A stretch of 49,653 bases of DNA from Cyclobacteriaceae bacterium (GCA_028278225.1 JANQEU010000018.1:1-49653), one strand, 5' to 3'; shown: positions 39,401-48,874, counted from the first letter of the stretch. The notes: generated from the sequence alone by a model not told the origin. A program made the numbers and translations.

Positions 39401-40462
39401 AGACCGGAAATGATCCTGATCTCGAACGGAGATGTGCTGGAGGACAGGGGTTTCAAAATATACAAGAATTCCATTGTCTATAAAGTCGCGGATAAAAAGT
39501 CGTACGATGTATTCTGGAAATCTATAGATGAAAAACTTCCGAAGGACCTATCGAATATTTACTTATCGGCCGATGGCATTTACAACAAAGTCAATATCGC
39601 CACTTTGCTTGATAGCGAGACCAATCAGTATGTGGTGGAGAAGTATGATATCCGTCTTCTCTCCAACACAAAGGAACTTGTAGAGACAATTCCTGAAGAA
39701 AGTTCTGCCCTGGACGCTCAGATCTTCGGATTTCCGAAATATAACCTGGAGCAGATAACTGCCGAAGAAGGATCAGGGCTGATCGATGAGGGTGGCATGC
39801 GGTATACTTTTGGAGATAAAGTTTCCGAATTACCAGGTACCCTTGAGGAAATCAACAACATTTCAGCCATACTTGATCAAAAGGCCTGGAATTATAACAC
39901 CTATACTGAAATCAACGCTTCCGAAGAAAATATCAAGAAACTTGATAACCCCAGGATCTTTCATGTCGCAACACATGGCTTTTTCCTCGAGGACATTAAG
40001 GTCACGGAAGATGAAAATGAAGGATTGGCCAGCAGGAGCCAGCGATTTAACCCCCTTATGCGGTCCGGATTATTGTTTGCCGGTGCCGAAAACACTTTTC
40101 GGGATGAAGACATGCCCGGTGAGGAAGACGGAATCCTGACCGCATATGAGGCCATGAATCTTAACCTGGACAACACTGACCTCGTAGTGATGTCAGCGTG
40201 TGAAACAGGTTTGGGAGAGGTAAAAAACGGGGAAGGTGTGTACGGGTTACAACGCGCATTCATAGTAGCCGGAGCTGATAACCTGATCATGAGCCTCTGG
40301 AAAGTAAATGATGCGACAACCCAGCTACTAATGTCCACATTCTACAATGAATGGTTTTCCGGAAAGACGCAAACGGATGCATTCAATGCGGCAATACAAA
40401 CCGTGAAAAAAGATTATGCCAATCCATATTATTGGGGAGCTTTCGTAATGCTTGGAAAATGA
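36425..40462 (+). CDS. secreted TPR-CHAT caspase-like protein
   Basis: The product is 1345 residues with a GTG start and a signal peptide (KYYCFSTCLFIAFSGLCQ). Residues of about 40-860 are tandem tetratricopeptide repeats of the kinesin-light-chain type (for example HPLYSKTLHNLASIYEEDEA, HPSYASTLYNLAVLEQALEN). The region 900-970 is coiled coil. The C-terminal CHAT peptidase has its catalytic dyad at H1184 (HVATHG) and C1259 (SACETG), both intact, ending YYWGAFVMLGK. Its stop overlaps the next start (ATGA). CHAT proteases cut specific substrates, for example in gasdermin and type III-E CRISPR (craspase) systems; this periplasmic type has no known substrate. Confidence 0.93.
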   Translation: MKYYCFSTCLFIAFSGLCQEWLTNYQQSVDYYNNFQLKEARAYAETALNLFRSEVAEPHKNVASITRQLSLICYEQGDLDAATGYGKEEIETLRTLGLDNDPNFIDALSNLSLIHSAKSEYLAAEPLSRMALDIGKEHYDEQSPELAVVKGNYATVIFHLKRDEEAVQLFEESISVLQKQEEVPYDYYNILYNYASLKAANGDYRTALSGYRVLEDGYAYDAPNFDYGAILIKVGDALDNLGEFEKAVEKYKTAISNFDQIGEQESEEYIVAQNNLSLDLQKTGAFDEAMTLMESILQKRNLTKEDNPSSYAITATNYATLLLRSGEISKASEILTEAVTFYTTSGLRKDLTYVNALENKSSIELILGNYNLALEHIDEAIEISKTEKLTGRQYSLYNQKSKVLARSGKFEEARQMGDLALEMAYTNFGEGSIQAGFVQNSLAGIYTELGKYYEAQELYLSSLPIFESIYGREHPEYATNAANYSSLLQLIGNYAAAETYLNEAVETKRRSLGSQNLDFLTTYENLALLYLATARYTGAMQILEEIRTSKEAILDQNDQALAYTYSNLANAKKLVAEYTEAENYFSAARKIYENTGGRQHILYASTINNLALLYQKMGNTKAARPLFEEALEIYKQQIGTLSPDYATALENLATLHQMENNRDKARELLEEALEIDEQILGTEHPLYSKTLHNLASIYEEDEAYDRSKSLYEKSLAIDEKVFGKNHPSYASTLYNLAVLEQALENLDRAQDLYEQVARIRLNILGENHPDYAYSVYGLASIAQKTGDFETARENYEIVINKYLQSIREYFPALSESEKSAFYGRIRPVFEAFMDFAVEYVVLEKGTEQDRRNVLGQLYNLQLSTKALLLSASNKVRNRILSSGNEELIALFQEWIGLKENIVKSLSLSKEEIEQNNINIAELETKANDLEKELSVRSTAFAREFEKEQVTWEDVKSSLKEDEAAIEIIRIRKNLKNDSILYATLILRNLPDARPEMILISNGDVLEDRGFKIYKNSIVYKVADKKSYDVFWKSIDEKLPKDLSNIYLSADGIYNKVNIATLLDSETNQYVVEKYDIRLLSNTKELVETIPEESSALDAQIFGFPKYNLEQITAEEGSGLIDEGGMRYTFGDKVSELPGTLEEINNISAILDQKAWNYNTYTEINASEENIKKLDNPRIFHVATHGFFLEDIKVTEDENEGLASRSQRFNPLMRSGLLFAGAENTFRDEDMPGEEDGILTAYEAMNLNLDNTDLVVMSACETGLGEVKNGEGVYGLQRAFIVAGADNLIMSLWKVNDATTQLLMSTFYNEWFSGKTQTDAFNAAIQTVKKDYANPYYWGAFVMLGK

Positions 40463-42591
40463 AAATCGTAAAGACCATCCGACTTCTTGTTGTTCTACTC
40501 CCGGCGTGGTTGGCTTATCACAATATCCAGGCCCAACCGGATACGCTAAGAACATTGCGGGATACCATCATTTACTACAGGTCAACTGCCAAACCCATTG
40601 ACGCCTTCAATAGCCCGGCCATCGACTATGCCCCCTCAATCTCCGCCGACGGCAAGACCATGATCATTGAATCGAACAAGGATGGAAATTACCGCCTGTA
40701 TGAATCAAGAAAGTCCCGTGATCAATGGGAAGCCCCTATTCCCATTGATGCGATAAACAATTACGGTGACAGCACCGACCTGATTGGCGGACCGAGCGTC
40801 AGCTTTGACGGCAACTATCTCTACTTCTTCGCTTCATTCAGGGACGGCCTGGGCAGTGAGGATATTTATTTCTCCACAAGAGAATCGGGAGGAACCTGGT
40901 CCACTCCGCAAAATGTAGGGCCTCCTGTCAACTCTGCCGGTTATGAAGGCTTCCCTTCGATATCCGCAGACGGTGAAACGCTCTATTTTGTGAAGCAAAA
41001 TTTTGACGGGCCAAGTGACAGGGATCTCCAGAAGATCTGGGGAACAAGGGCCTGCTATAGCATTTATAGTTCCGCCCGGAATCCGGACGGCTCCTGGTCA
41101 GAGCCTCAAAAGCTCCCCTATCCCATCAACCAGGACTGTGAAAAGGCCCCGAGAATAATGGCCGATAATAAAAGCCTGATCTTTGCATCAAACCGGCTGG
41201 GAGGTCTCGGGGAATACGACCTGTATCAAACACAATTGGATGCCACCGGTGACTGGCAGTTCCCCAAAGCTTTCGAATTCATAAATACGGAAAAGACTGA
41301 CCAGTTTGCCAGTATCTCGGCAGAAGGAGACATTTTATATTACGTTTATGACTCCCGTGACATCTATTCGGTCGAGATACCTCCTCACCTGCGCCAGTTC
41401 AAAAACAACATTATCGAAGGGTATATTACCAACGGTGACAATGGTCAGGGAATTTCGGCGGAGATCATAGTAAGTGATGCTTTTACCTCACAGGAGGTGA
41501 TGAAAGTGGGTAATAACCCGAACGATGGCTTTTATTCAATAGTGCTGGCCGTCGGGAGCAACTACAATGTGGAAGTGAAAAGTGATGGCTTTACGTCACA
41601 GTCGTTCTTTTACGATCTCAGTGACCAGGATGAATATCGTGAACTTGACCAGAATATCGTCTTGTATCCGTCGGCCATACTCCATCTCAATGTTTATGAT
41701 ATCGACATTTTCGAGCCGATCATTGCAAACATCCAAGTCAGGGCGCAGGGACAATCCGGTGCTATGCAGAATGTGGAGAGCAGGGCGGATGGCAAAATTG
41801 AGGTCGACCTGCCCCTGGGAAACATTTATGAGATCAGTATAGAAAAGGAAAATTTTCAAAGGGAAGTGTTCACCTTTGATGTATCCGGTCTGGTGGTATA
41901 TCGCGACTTTGAGCGCGATGTCGAAATGTTCCCTACCAAACGTGATGTGGATATCAAAATTGCAGACCTTACCAACAACGGACGCATAAGGTCCCGGGTA
42001 CGGATCCGGAATCAAAACCGGGATGAGGTAATAGTCACGGATGGCAATGAAACGGTGGCGCTCCGTGTAGGGGACAGGTACGAAATAGAAGCTACAAGCG
42101 ATCAGGGCTATGCATTCAATAGTACGGTGATCGATGTGACGCCACCCGGGCAGCCCATACTGGTTGCCGCAGGGGATTCCGGAGACGGAGGGGGGTTGCA
42201 GGACCTGAATGTCGGAATCCAACTGAATCTCCAGCCCCTGATAGTAGGAGCTGATCTGACGCTCAAAGACATACTGTTTGCCAGTAATTCCGATTTGCTT
42301 GACGAAATTTCCTATGCGGAATTACAACGGGTAATTGACCTGATGAGAGAAAATCCGACCCTCCAGGTGGAAATAAATGCACATACCGATGATGTGGGAT
42401 CAGCTGAGTATAATCAATTCCTTTCGGAACGTAGGGCCGAAAGTGTGGTTAAATTCCTGATTGAAAGTAAGATCGATGACCAGAGATTCGTGGCAAACGG
42501 TCTTGGTGAGAGTGATCCTGTGGTACCGAATGATACCGAGGAAAACAGGGCAAAGAACAGAAGGGTTGTATTAAAAATATTGTCCATCTAA
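40459..42591 (+). CDS. PD40-CRD-OmpA envelope protein
   Basis: The product is 710 residues from the ATG at 40459, which overlaps the CHAT stop. Upstream in-frame starts lie inside the CHAT gene and lack a signal. The signal peptide (KIVKTIRLLVVLLPAWL, cut after QAQ) is followed by PD40 blades (ADGKTMIIESNKDGNYRLYE, YLYFFASFRDGLGSEDIYFS, NKSLIFASNRLGGLGEYDLY), then carboxypeptidase-regulatory-like domains (about 320-550) and a C-terminal OmpA domain (NAHTDDVGSAEYNQFLSERR). It probably anchors the CHAT protein or its complex to peptidoglycan (inference). Confidence 0.9.
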   Translation: MKIVKTIRLLVVLLPAWLAYHNIQAQPDTLRTLRDTIIYYRSTAKPIDAFNSPAIDYAPSISADGKTMIIESNKDGNYRLYESRKSRDQWEAPIPIDAINNYGDSTDLIGGPSVSFDGNYLYFFASFRDGLGSEDIYFSTRESGGTWSTPQNVGPPVNSAGYEGFPSISADGETLYFVKQNFDGPSDRDLQKIWGTRACYSIYSSARNPDGSWSEPQKLPYPINQDCEKAPRIMADNKSLIFASNRLGGLGEYDLYQTQLDATGDWQFPKAFEFINTEKTDQFASISAEGDILYYVYDSRDIYSVEIPPHLRQFKNNIIEGYITNGDNGQGISAEIIVSDAFTSQEVMKVGNNPNDGFYSIVLAVGSNYNVEVKSDGFTSQSFFYDLSDQDEYRELDQNIVLYPSAILHLNVYDIDIFEPIIANIQVRAQGQSGAMQNVESRADGKIEVDLPLGNIYEISIEKENFQREVFTFDVSGLVVYRDFERDVEMFPTKRDVDIKIADLTNNGRIRSRVRIRNQNRDEVIVTDGNETVALRVGDRYEIEATSDQGYAFNSTVIDVTPPGQPILVAAGDSGDGGGLQDLNVGIQLNLQPLIVGADLTLKDILFASNSDLLDEISYAELQRVIDLMRENPTLQVEINAHTDDVGSAEYNQFLSERRAESVVKFLIESKIDDQRFVANGLGESDPVVPNDTEENRAKNRRVVLKILSI

Positions 42592-42592
42592 C

Positions 42593-44824
42593 ATGAAAAA
42601 GTTGCTGATAATATCACTTTCTCTGATTCTGGCAGGGCAAATCACAGCCCAAAGAAGAGAGAGATATGAAGATGAACTCCCGAAGATCCTGGCACTTCCA
42701 TCTTCGGGGATCCCGCCGATGCTGAAAAGATGGCAGGCTATCGATCCAGAAAATACCAGTATCAATTTTCAGCTGGGGGTCGTGTACTGGAGCCGGTTCA
42801 ATGAAAGTGACATACTGACCGAATTCGAGTATAAAAACGGAAATGCGCGTAAGGCGCTAGAACATTTCAGGAAAGCCAGGATACAGGTCACGCAAAGAGA
42901 TGTCGATAAGAATCCCGAGTATTATGTGAATTTCGGAACTTACGATAGTCGCGGCAGGGTCGTCGTTACTTTAGATACCCTGCAGAACATGATGGACATG
43001 GCAACCCCTGTGCTGGAAGAATTCATTGAGAAGGCGCCGCCCATATACGATAGTTTCACCAGGAGCTTCAGTCATTACGACAAGGCCCATAAGCTTTTCT
43101 CGGGTCTTGTGGGACGATATCGAACATTCAATGACCTCATCCTATTGTACAATGACCAGCTTGACCAGGAATTTGAACAGATCAGAACCGAATATGACAA
43201 TGCACTAAGGTATTTCTCGGAATACAAGTCACTGACAGACTCCTTTCCTATCAACTATGACCAGGAGTTGGAAATTGAGGTAATTGAAGTCTACAGGCTG
43301 GATGGATTTTCCGCGCAGATCAATTTTCTGGAAAACAGGATCCGTATCTGGAATTATGCAAAGTGGATCGACGATACCCGGGCTTATATCAATGCCAATA
43401 TCAACAGTTTGCGCGATGATCTGATCGCTGAAGACAGGCGGGTGAACGGGATATTGGCCGCTGCCGAATCAGACTATATCCGGGAATCATTTGAGCCACT
43501 GGATATTTCAAAGGAACTGCTCTTTACACTGAGAAAATATGATCTGCAATCCGTTATCGAGCCCATTTTGCTTTATAAGGAAGTCAAGCATGACCTGATG
43601 TATCAGAAACTCCTGAGCCAAACCATGGATACTTCATCCACGATCGAGTTTGACAGAAAGCTGTATCTCTATGGTCAGATGCTGAACAAGATCGCCAATG
43701 CGGACACTATTTTGTCAGATGTGATGATACGAAATACGCTACTGACCCATGCCAAGTACGGGAGTGTCCTGGATCAACAGTACAATGGTCAGCCCGGCAT
43801 TGCGGAATACGTGGATTCGGAACGAAGTGAGAATCAAAGTGATTTCAGCAGTTATGTTAGTAACATAAGATCCGTGCTGTTTGACCAGTTCAGCGCTGAT
43901 TCAGCAGCGATCACGGAAGCCAGATACCGGGGAGGTAATATACCAATGGAAATTTCCTTTCCTGTGGACGACGAATCACTTACTCCCGAACACCTGACTA
44001 CACACAAGATTGTAAATTTTGACGGATCCGCTTTTGTTGCCGGGATTAAGAAAAATGAAGCTGAGGGTAAAACACAGGCCTATTTTGCCGGCATCTCCCC
44101 GGAAGGAAACGTAGGTTGGTACAAGGAATACCTGTTGCAAATTGACAGCGCAGGATTTGACGCTCATACCAGGATAGCCGCCATTCAGGTTGTCCCGGGC
44201 GGCTGTGCCTTTATACTGAACGGAGTGAACCCCGATACCGGCGACAGGATCAACCACCTCATGATGCTGGATGAGGCCGGGGAAGAAAAACTGAGCCAGC
44301 GATTGAACATCAGAGATTATCCACGTACCATCACTTATGTGGAGCGGTCAAATTCATTGCTCGTCACCTTCAAGGGGTCTGATTACGTGAATGATATTTT
44401 CCAAAATTCCGGACTTATCATCGTCAGCTACAACATTCTTGGAGATTTCGGATGGCAACAGCGCATTAATTTCAAAGGAGACATTGTTAATGTCGATATC
44501 CTTTCAGACGGATACCTGGTAACCGGAAATTTCAATGAAATAACTGATTTCAATGGCCGGGTCATTTCTGCGGGCGGTTCAAACACCGACACCAATCTTT
44601 ATATTTTAAAACTCACTCCCGATGGTGACCCGGACAGACTCCGCACCTTTGGCGGCACAGGTCCGTACTTTACAAATAAGACTTACAAGGTCAGTGACAA
44701 CTGCATCAACTTCTTCGGGAGCAGCGGCCCGTACAATCCCGGTCTTGACGTTGATACTTCACCGGATGCGGTACATCTGATCATAAATAAAGATCTGACA
44801 TTGTTAAGTTCAACTTTGAACTGA
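42593..44824 (+). CDS. secreted protein of unknown function, third gene of the CHAT operon
   Basis: The product is 743 residues, starting 1 bp after the OmpA gene stop. A signal peptide (KKLLIISLSLILAGQITAQ) is followed by a TPR-like segment (about 25-90, INFQLGVVYWSRF and NARKALEHFRKAR), a helical middle that includes coiled coil (about 150-400) and a beta-rich C-terminal half with repeated blade-like strands (AYFAGISPEGNVGWYKEY, DGYLVTGNFNEITDFNGR, TNLYILKLTPDGDPDRL). I do not recognise a family. A substrate or adaptor of the CHAT protease is a guess from context. Confidence 0.85.
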   Translation: MKKLLIISLSLILAGQITAQRRERYEDELPKILALPSSGIPPMLKRWQAIDPENTSINFQLGVVYWSRFNESDILTEFEYKNGNARKALEHFRKARIQVTQRDVDKNPEYYVNFGTYDSRGRVVVTLDTLQNMMDMATPVLEEFIEKAPPIYDSFTRSFSHYDKAHKLFSGLVGRYRTFNDLILLYNDQLDQEFEQIRTEYDNALRYFSEYKSLTDSFPINYDQELEIEVIEVYRLDGFSAQINFLENRIRIWNYAKWIDDTRAYINANINSLRDDLIAEDRRVNGILAAAESDYIRESFEPLDISKELLFTLRKYDLQSVIEPILLYKEVKHDLMYQKLLSQTMDTSSTIEFDRKLYLYGQMLNKIANADTILSDVMIRNTLLTHAKYGSVLDQQYNGQPGIAEYVDSERSENQSDFSSYVSNIRSVLFDQFSADSAAITEARYRGGNIPMEISFPVDDESLTPEHLTTHKIVNFDGSAFVAGIKKNEAEGKTQAYFAGISPEGNVGWYKEYLLQIDSAGFDAHTRIAAIQVVPGGCAFILNGVNPDTGDRINHLMMLDEAGEEKLSQRLNIRDYPRTITYVERSNSLLVTFKGSDYVNDIFQNSGLIIVSYNILGDFGWQQRINFKGDIVNVDILSDGYLVTGNFNEITDFNGRVISAGGSNTDTNLYILKLTPDGDPDRLRTFGGTGPYFTNKTYKVSDNCINFFGSSGPYNPGLDVDTSPDAVHLIINKDLTLLSSTLN

Positions 44825-44842
44825 AAGGTCATGTACTGAGGA

Positions 44843-45619
44843 TCACTGGCCTGATCTGAGTAAGATTCTTATTTCTTTTTCAGTTAAATGACGCCATTTG
44901 CCACGTGGCAGGTCCTTTTTTGTCAGCGGCCCAAACATAACCCGGTCAAGCCTGACCACGCCGTATCCGAGGTGCTCGAATACCCTCCTGACGACCCGGT
45001 TCCTGCCTACATGTAATTCAATGCCCAGCCCCTTTTTGTCCTCCTGAATGATTGCCAGTTCATCAATCATTACCACCCCGTCATCAAGTGTGACCCCTTT
45101 TAAGATCGCCTCGAAATCTGCATGGGTGATGGGCCTGTCCAACTCCACCCTGTAGATCTTTTTCACCTTATGCGAGGGATGCGTCAGTCGTTTTGCCAGA
45201 TCACCATCGTTGGTAAATAACAATAGTCCTGTCGTATGCCGGTCCAGTCTCCCCACCGGGAAAATCCGCTCGTCACAGGCTTTTTCCACCAGCCTCATGA
45301 CGGTTTTCCGGTTTTGGGGATCGTCCACAGTCGTTATAAAATCCTTCGGTTTATTCAGCAGTACATAGCGAAGTTTTTCAGCCCGTAATAGCTTCCCCTC
45401 GTAGAACACTTTGTCCCCGGGCCTCACTTTTGTTCCAAGTTCCCGGACGACCTTCCCGTTTACTTTGATCTTACCCTGCCTGATAAGTTCATCAGCATCA
45501 CGACGGGAACATACACCGGCATTGGCTATGAATTTATTTAACCTCGATGCTTTTGGTGAGGACACAGCACTTTCGGAAGTCGCCGTTTTCCTCCCGGGGC
45601 GGGTGGGTTTTTTATTCAT
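44843..45619 (-). CDS. rluB: RsuA/RluB-family 23S or 16S rRNA pseudouridine synthase
   Basis: The product is 258 residues. An S4 RNA-binding domain (RLNKFIANAGVCSRRDADEL to KINGKVV-like) is followed by the pseudouridine synthase core with the catalytic Asp in PVGRLDRHTTGLLLFTNDGD and the family end ELHVGRNRVVRRVFEHLGYG. The basic N-terminal tail is common in Bacteroidota. The start overlaps the scpB stop (TGATG). RluB is the best guess; RluE/F cannot be excluded. Confidence 0.92.
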   Translation of the reverse strand: MNKKPTRPGRKTATSESAVSSPKASRLNKFIANAGVCSRRDADELIRQGKIKVNGKVVRELGTKVRPGDKVFYEGKLLRAEKLRYVLLNKPKDFITTVDDPQNRKTVMRLVEKACDERIFPVGRLDRHTTGLLLFTNDGDLAKRLTHPSHKVKKIYRVELDRPITHADFEAILKGVTLDDGVVMIDELAIIQEDKKGLGIELHVGRNRVVRRVFEHLGYGVVRLDRVMFGPLTKKDLPRGKWRHLTEKEIRILLRSGQ

Positions 45620-46179
45620 CAGTCGTTGGAATCACCGATGGTGTTGTCCTCCATGGCAAAGTCCTTGGGCGTCGGCAGCTCTTTCAGGTCATTGATCCCG
45701 AAATAATCCATGAACTTCCGGTTTGTACCGTAAATAATGGGTCGCCCGACCGTGTCAGCCTTTCCCTGGATCTCGACCAGTTCCTTGTCCAGCAGTTTTT
45801 GGATCGCATAGTCACAATTCACCCCCCGGATCTGTTCTACTTCGGATTTGGTGACGGGCTGTTTGTAGGCGATGATAGCCAGTGTTTCAAGCGAAGAGGT
45901 TGAGAGCCTTTTTTTGGATTGCTGTTTTAGCAGTATACTAATACTGGTCTGGTAGGCCGGTTTTGTCAGGAACTGATACCCTCCTCCGCTTTTGACCAGG
46001 CTAAATGAATATTGTTCGTCGTCAAATTTCTCCTTCACTTTTTTCAGGCTGCTTTCGATATCTTCAATAGGCACATCAGCCTCAAACATCTCCTTCAGGC
46101 AGCTTTGCAGGTCCTTCTCATTGATGGGTTTTGGTGAGCAAAACACCAAAGCCTCGACATGATTGGAGAGAAAATCCAC
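45619..46179 (-). CDS. scpB: segregation and condensation protein B
   Basis: The product is 186 residues from a GTG overlapping the upstream stop by one base. ScpB signatures are SNHVEALVFCSPKPI, SLETLAIIAYKQPVTKSEVE and RGVNCDYAIQKLLDKELVEI, with GRPIIYGTNRKFMDYFG at the end. ScpB is the winged-helix kite partner of ScpA-SMC condensin. It sits between the DksA-like and rluB genes, a usual Bacteroidota order. Confidence 0.94.
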   Translation of the reverse strand: MDFLSNHVEALVFCSPKPINEKDLQSCLKEMFEADVPIEDIESSLKKVKEKFDDEQYSFSLVKSGGGYQFLTKPAYQTSISILLKQQSKKRLSTSSLETLAIIAYKQPVTKSEVEQIRGVNCDYAIQKLLDKELVEIQGKADTVGRPIIYGTNRKFMDYFGINDLKELPTPKDFAMEDNTIGDSND

Positions 46180-46556
46180 TACTTCTTGCCCAGCTTCGCC
46201 TCTATGGAATGCATCGTATGCGGAACGGCCCGCAAGCGTTCTTTACTGATCAGTTTTCCCGTATCCACACAAATGCCATAAGTCCCGTTTTTAATCCTGA
46301 CCAGGGCATTTTCAAGGTTATTGATAAACTTTTGCTGTCGTGCGGCCAGTTGCGAAAGCTGTTCTTTTTCCGCCGTATCTGCTCCGTCTTCCAGCGTTTT
46401 CACATTTCCGAATGTATCATCTGTTCCCTCATCCGCACTTCTCGTGAGTGAGCCCCTCAATGCCTGCAGTTCATTCTTCGCATTCTCAAGCTTCTCGTGG
46501 ATCAGATCCTCGAATTCCTTGAGTTCATCAGGGGAGTATTTTGTTTTTTCTGTCAT
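46179..46556 (-). CDS. TraR/DksA-family protein
   Basis: The product is 125 residues. The coiled-coil N-terminal half (LIHEKLENAKNELQALRGSL) and the C-terminal YGICVDTGKLISKERLRAVP fit the TraR/DksA family in Bacteroidota, where most of the zinc-finger Cys residues are lost (only one Cys is left here). Such proteins bind the secondary channel of RNA polymerase and help the stringent response. It leads a tight operon with scpB and rluB. Confidence 0.88.
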   Translation of the reverse strand: MTEKTKYSPDELKEFEDLIHEKLENAKNELQALRGSLTRSADEGTDDTFGNVKTLEDGADTAEKEQLSQLAARQQKFINNLENALVRIKNGTYGICVDTGKLISKERLRAVPHTMHSIEAKLGKK

Positions 46557-46631
46557 AATCCAACAATTTTAAGAGCCGGTACGAAATTTCCGCTAATCTA
46601 ATTCAATTGCTAAAAATTAAAAATTAACCCG

Positions 46632-47624
46632 ATGAGCAAGTCTGCAATATTTTCCCTGATTTTAGTCATCCTGTTTTCGTTCTCCTGCACAAAAACCGGG
46701 AAGAACTCTGCCTCGATGGCGCCATCGACAAGCCAGGCACAAAAGGTCGTCCTGGTGATCCATGGCGGTGCGGGTACCATTAAGAAGGAAAATATGACGG
46801 ACGAGCGGGAGAAAGCCTACCGTAACAAACTCTCGGAGGCGCTGCAAGCCGGTTATGAAATATTAAAAAATGGTGGCGAAAGCTGTGAAGCTGTCATAAA
46901 AACCATAAACGTGATGGAAGACTCACCCCTGTTTAATGCCGGTAAAGGTGCTGTCTTCACGGCCGATGAGGAAAACGAGCTGGATGCCTCGATCATGAGG
47001 GGATCCGATCGCAATGCCGGCTCCGTAGCAGGTGTAAGGACGATAAAAAACCCTATCGACGCAGCATTTGAGGTGATGGAAAATTCGGTGCACGTGATGC
47101 TGACAGGCACGGGAGCGGAGGAATTTGCCGAAGGTCAGGGCATGGAGATCGTGGACCCGGACTACTTTAAAACCGACTGGAGACTGGAGCAACTCAGGGC
47201 GAGGAAGGAGTACGGCACCGTAGGCGCTGTGGCACTGGATGATAATGGAAATTTGTGTGCCGGCACCTCTACAGGCGGTATGACCAATAAAAAATGGGGA
47301 AGGGTAGGCGACGCCCCCATCATCGGCGCAGGAACCTACTGTGACAACGCTACAGCCGGCATTTCGGCCACAGGGCACGGTGAGTTTTTCATCAGGTCCG
47401 TTTCAGCATATGAAGTTTCGGCCCTGATGAAATATAAGGGATACACTGTAGATGAAGCGGCGACAGCGTCAATCGATCAAACTGCAGATCTGGGCGGAAC
47501 AGGCGGATTGATCGCACTGGATAAGGATGGAAATGTATCCATGCCTTTCAGTTCGGCCGGAATGTACAGGGGATACGTGACTGAGAATGGCGAGATAGTG
47601 GTCCGGATCTACAAAGGAGAATAA
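46632..47624 (+). CDS. iaaA: isoaspartyl peptidase / plant-type L-asparaginase (lipoprotein)
   Basis: The product is 330 residues with a lipoprotein signal (SLILVILFSFSC, Cys at about residue 19). The Ntn-hydrolase core shows VIHGGAGTIKKENM and the autoprocessing site before the Thr nucleophile in YGTVGAVALD, then GGMTNKKWGRVGDAPIIGAG and GTGGLIALDKDG. It splits itself into alpha and beta chains and hydrolyses isoaspartyl dipeptides and asparagine. Confidence 0.94.
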   Translation: MSKSAIFSLILVILFSFSCTKTGKNSASMAPSTSQAQKVVLVIHGGAGTIKKENMTDEREKAYRNKLSEALQAGYEILKNGGESCEAVIKTINVMEDSPLFNAGKGAVFTADEENELDASIMRGSDRNAGSVAGVRTIKNPIDAAFEVMENSVHVMLTGTGAEEFAEGQGMEIVDPDYFKTDWRLEQLRARKEYGTVGAVALDDNGNLCAGTSTGGMTNKKWGRVGDAPIIGAGTYCDNATAGISATGHGEFFIRSVSAYEVSALMKYKGYTVDEAATASIDQTADLGGTGGLIALDKDGNVSMPFSSAGMYRGYVTENGEIVVRIYKGE

Positions 47625-47676
47625 CAGGATCACTTCACAGTCCGACCGGAAACAATTCAGGGTGGGGCTACAATGC

Positions 47677-48768
47677 ATGAAAAAGCCGGAAATACTATTG
47701 ACGTTGTTTCTGTTTCTGATGGGCGCTGCCGGATCGGTTACAGCCCAGGACCGCTTAAATAGCAATACAGAAGGCAATGAGGCATCCGGCCGGATAGAAA
47801 TTACGCCGCTATTCGAGTTTAAGGACGGTTCTACAGGCGTCCTGAATGAAGGGGAAGCGACATTATTCAAAATTGCCGGACCCGGTCCTTTTGATACGAT
47901 CAGGGTCATGCAAATTGAAAATGATAAGATCGTGTTTGACGATCTTGAGTCAGGCGCGTATATCGTACATGTAAGTCCTGCCCCCGGCTATATCGCCATC
48001 AAAGATCCGGGGACTGAGGACATGGACAGCGTCAGACTGATACCCACCTTTTTCAAAAACGCAATCGACTGGCAGGATGCGGACACTTTGCAGTTGACAG
48101 ACATTATTTCAGATACTATTTGGATGCAAAGGGCGACGAAGCAGGCCATGACCGGAGAGGCCGTGGTCATGGTGAGTGTCGAATTTCATAATCCTGATAC
48201 AAAGTCTAAAGTCAGCGGTGCAGGCTGTACGTTACGAAGGAAGGAAACGACGGGAGGTGGCAGGAGCTCGGAGCAGGAATATGTCCTGTTCTCATACAAG
48301 GAGACTGATGATAACGGGGAGGTATTTTTCGAGGGCATTCCCTCCGGCTGGTACAAGCTAAACATCCACATTCCGGGGATCCCACTCGATCCCAATGCAT
48401 TTCAGGAATTCGAGATCAGCGAAAGCGACGGTGTCAACCGGTATGACTTTTTTGCATTTGCAAAGGATGACATCATCACCATAGGCCGTATCCTGGCCAC
48501 TGCGACGGACGACCTCCGTCACCCGCGGGTTTATCCCAATCCTGCCGGTGAGGAGATAATCGTTGATTTTGGCCGGCCAGCCGGTAAAAATATCAAAGTC
48601 CGGCTTCTCGATCTTACCGGTAAGGTCATCACAGAAAAAACCTTGATGGCCGGCGGCGGCAAAAAGTCAAAGATCAGAACAAACGGGCTGAATGGCGTCT
48701 ACATCCTGGAAATTCTAGACGAAACCGAGGATATTTCCGGAAGGCTCAAGGTAGTAGTAAGGAATTGA
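47677..48768 (+). CDS. secreted protein with T9SS type A sorting domain
   Basis: The product is 363 residues from the ATG at 47677, chosen because MKKPEILLTLFLFLMGAAGS is a signal peptide; an upstream in-frame start at 47662 adds five residues. The C-terminal 85 residues (VYPNPAGEEIIVDFGRPAGK to GVYILEILDETEDISGRLKV) are a type A T9SS sorting domain, so the protein should be exported to the cell surface. The middle has beta-sandwich-like regions, but I do not recognise a catalytic motif. It is 52 bp after the iaaA-type gene. Confidence 0.9.
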   Translation: MKKPEILLTLFLFLMGAAGSVTAQDRLNSNTEGNEASGRIEITPLFEFKDGSTGVLNEGEATLFKIAGPGPFDTIRVMQIENDKIVFDDLESGAYIVHVSPAPGYIAIKDPGTEDMDSVRLIPTFFKNAIDWQDADTLQLTDIISDTIWMQRATKQAMTGEAVVMVSVEFHNPDTKSKVSGAGCTLRRKETTGGGRSSEQEYVLFSYKETDDNGEVFFEGIPSGWYKLNIHIPGIPLDPNAFQEFEISESDGVNRYDFFAFAKDDIITIGRILATATDDLRHPRVYPNPAGEEIIVDFGRPAGKNIKVRLLDLTGKVITEKTLMAGGGKKSKIRTNGLNGVYILEILDETEDISGRLKVVVRN

Positions 48769-48874
48769 GTTGGAGTGGTCAAAAGCACAAATCGGACGCC
48801 TGCGCCGGGAGAGGTCTGATGTATCGTTGTCAGGTAGGAAGATCCGGCAGCAACGAGAAAAGGTGCTTTCACAT

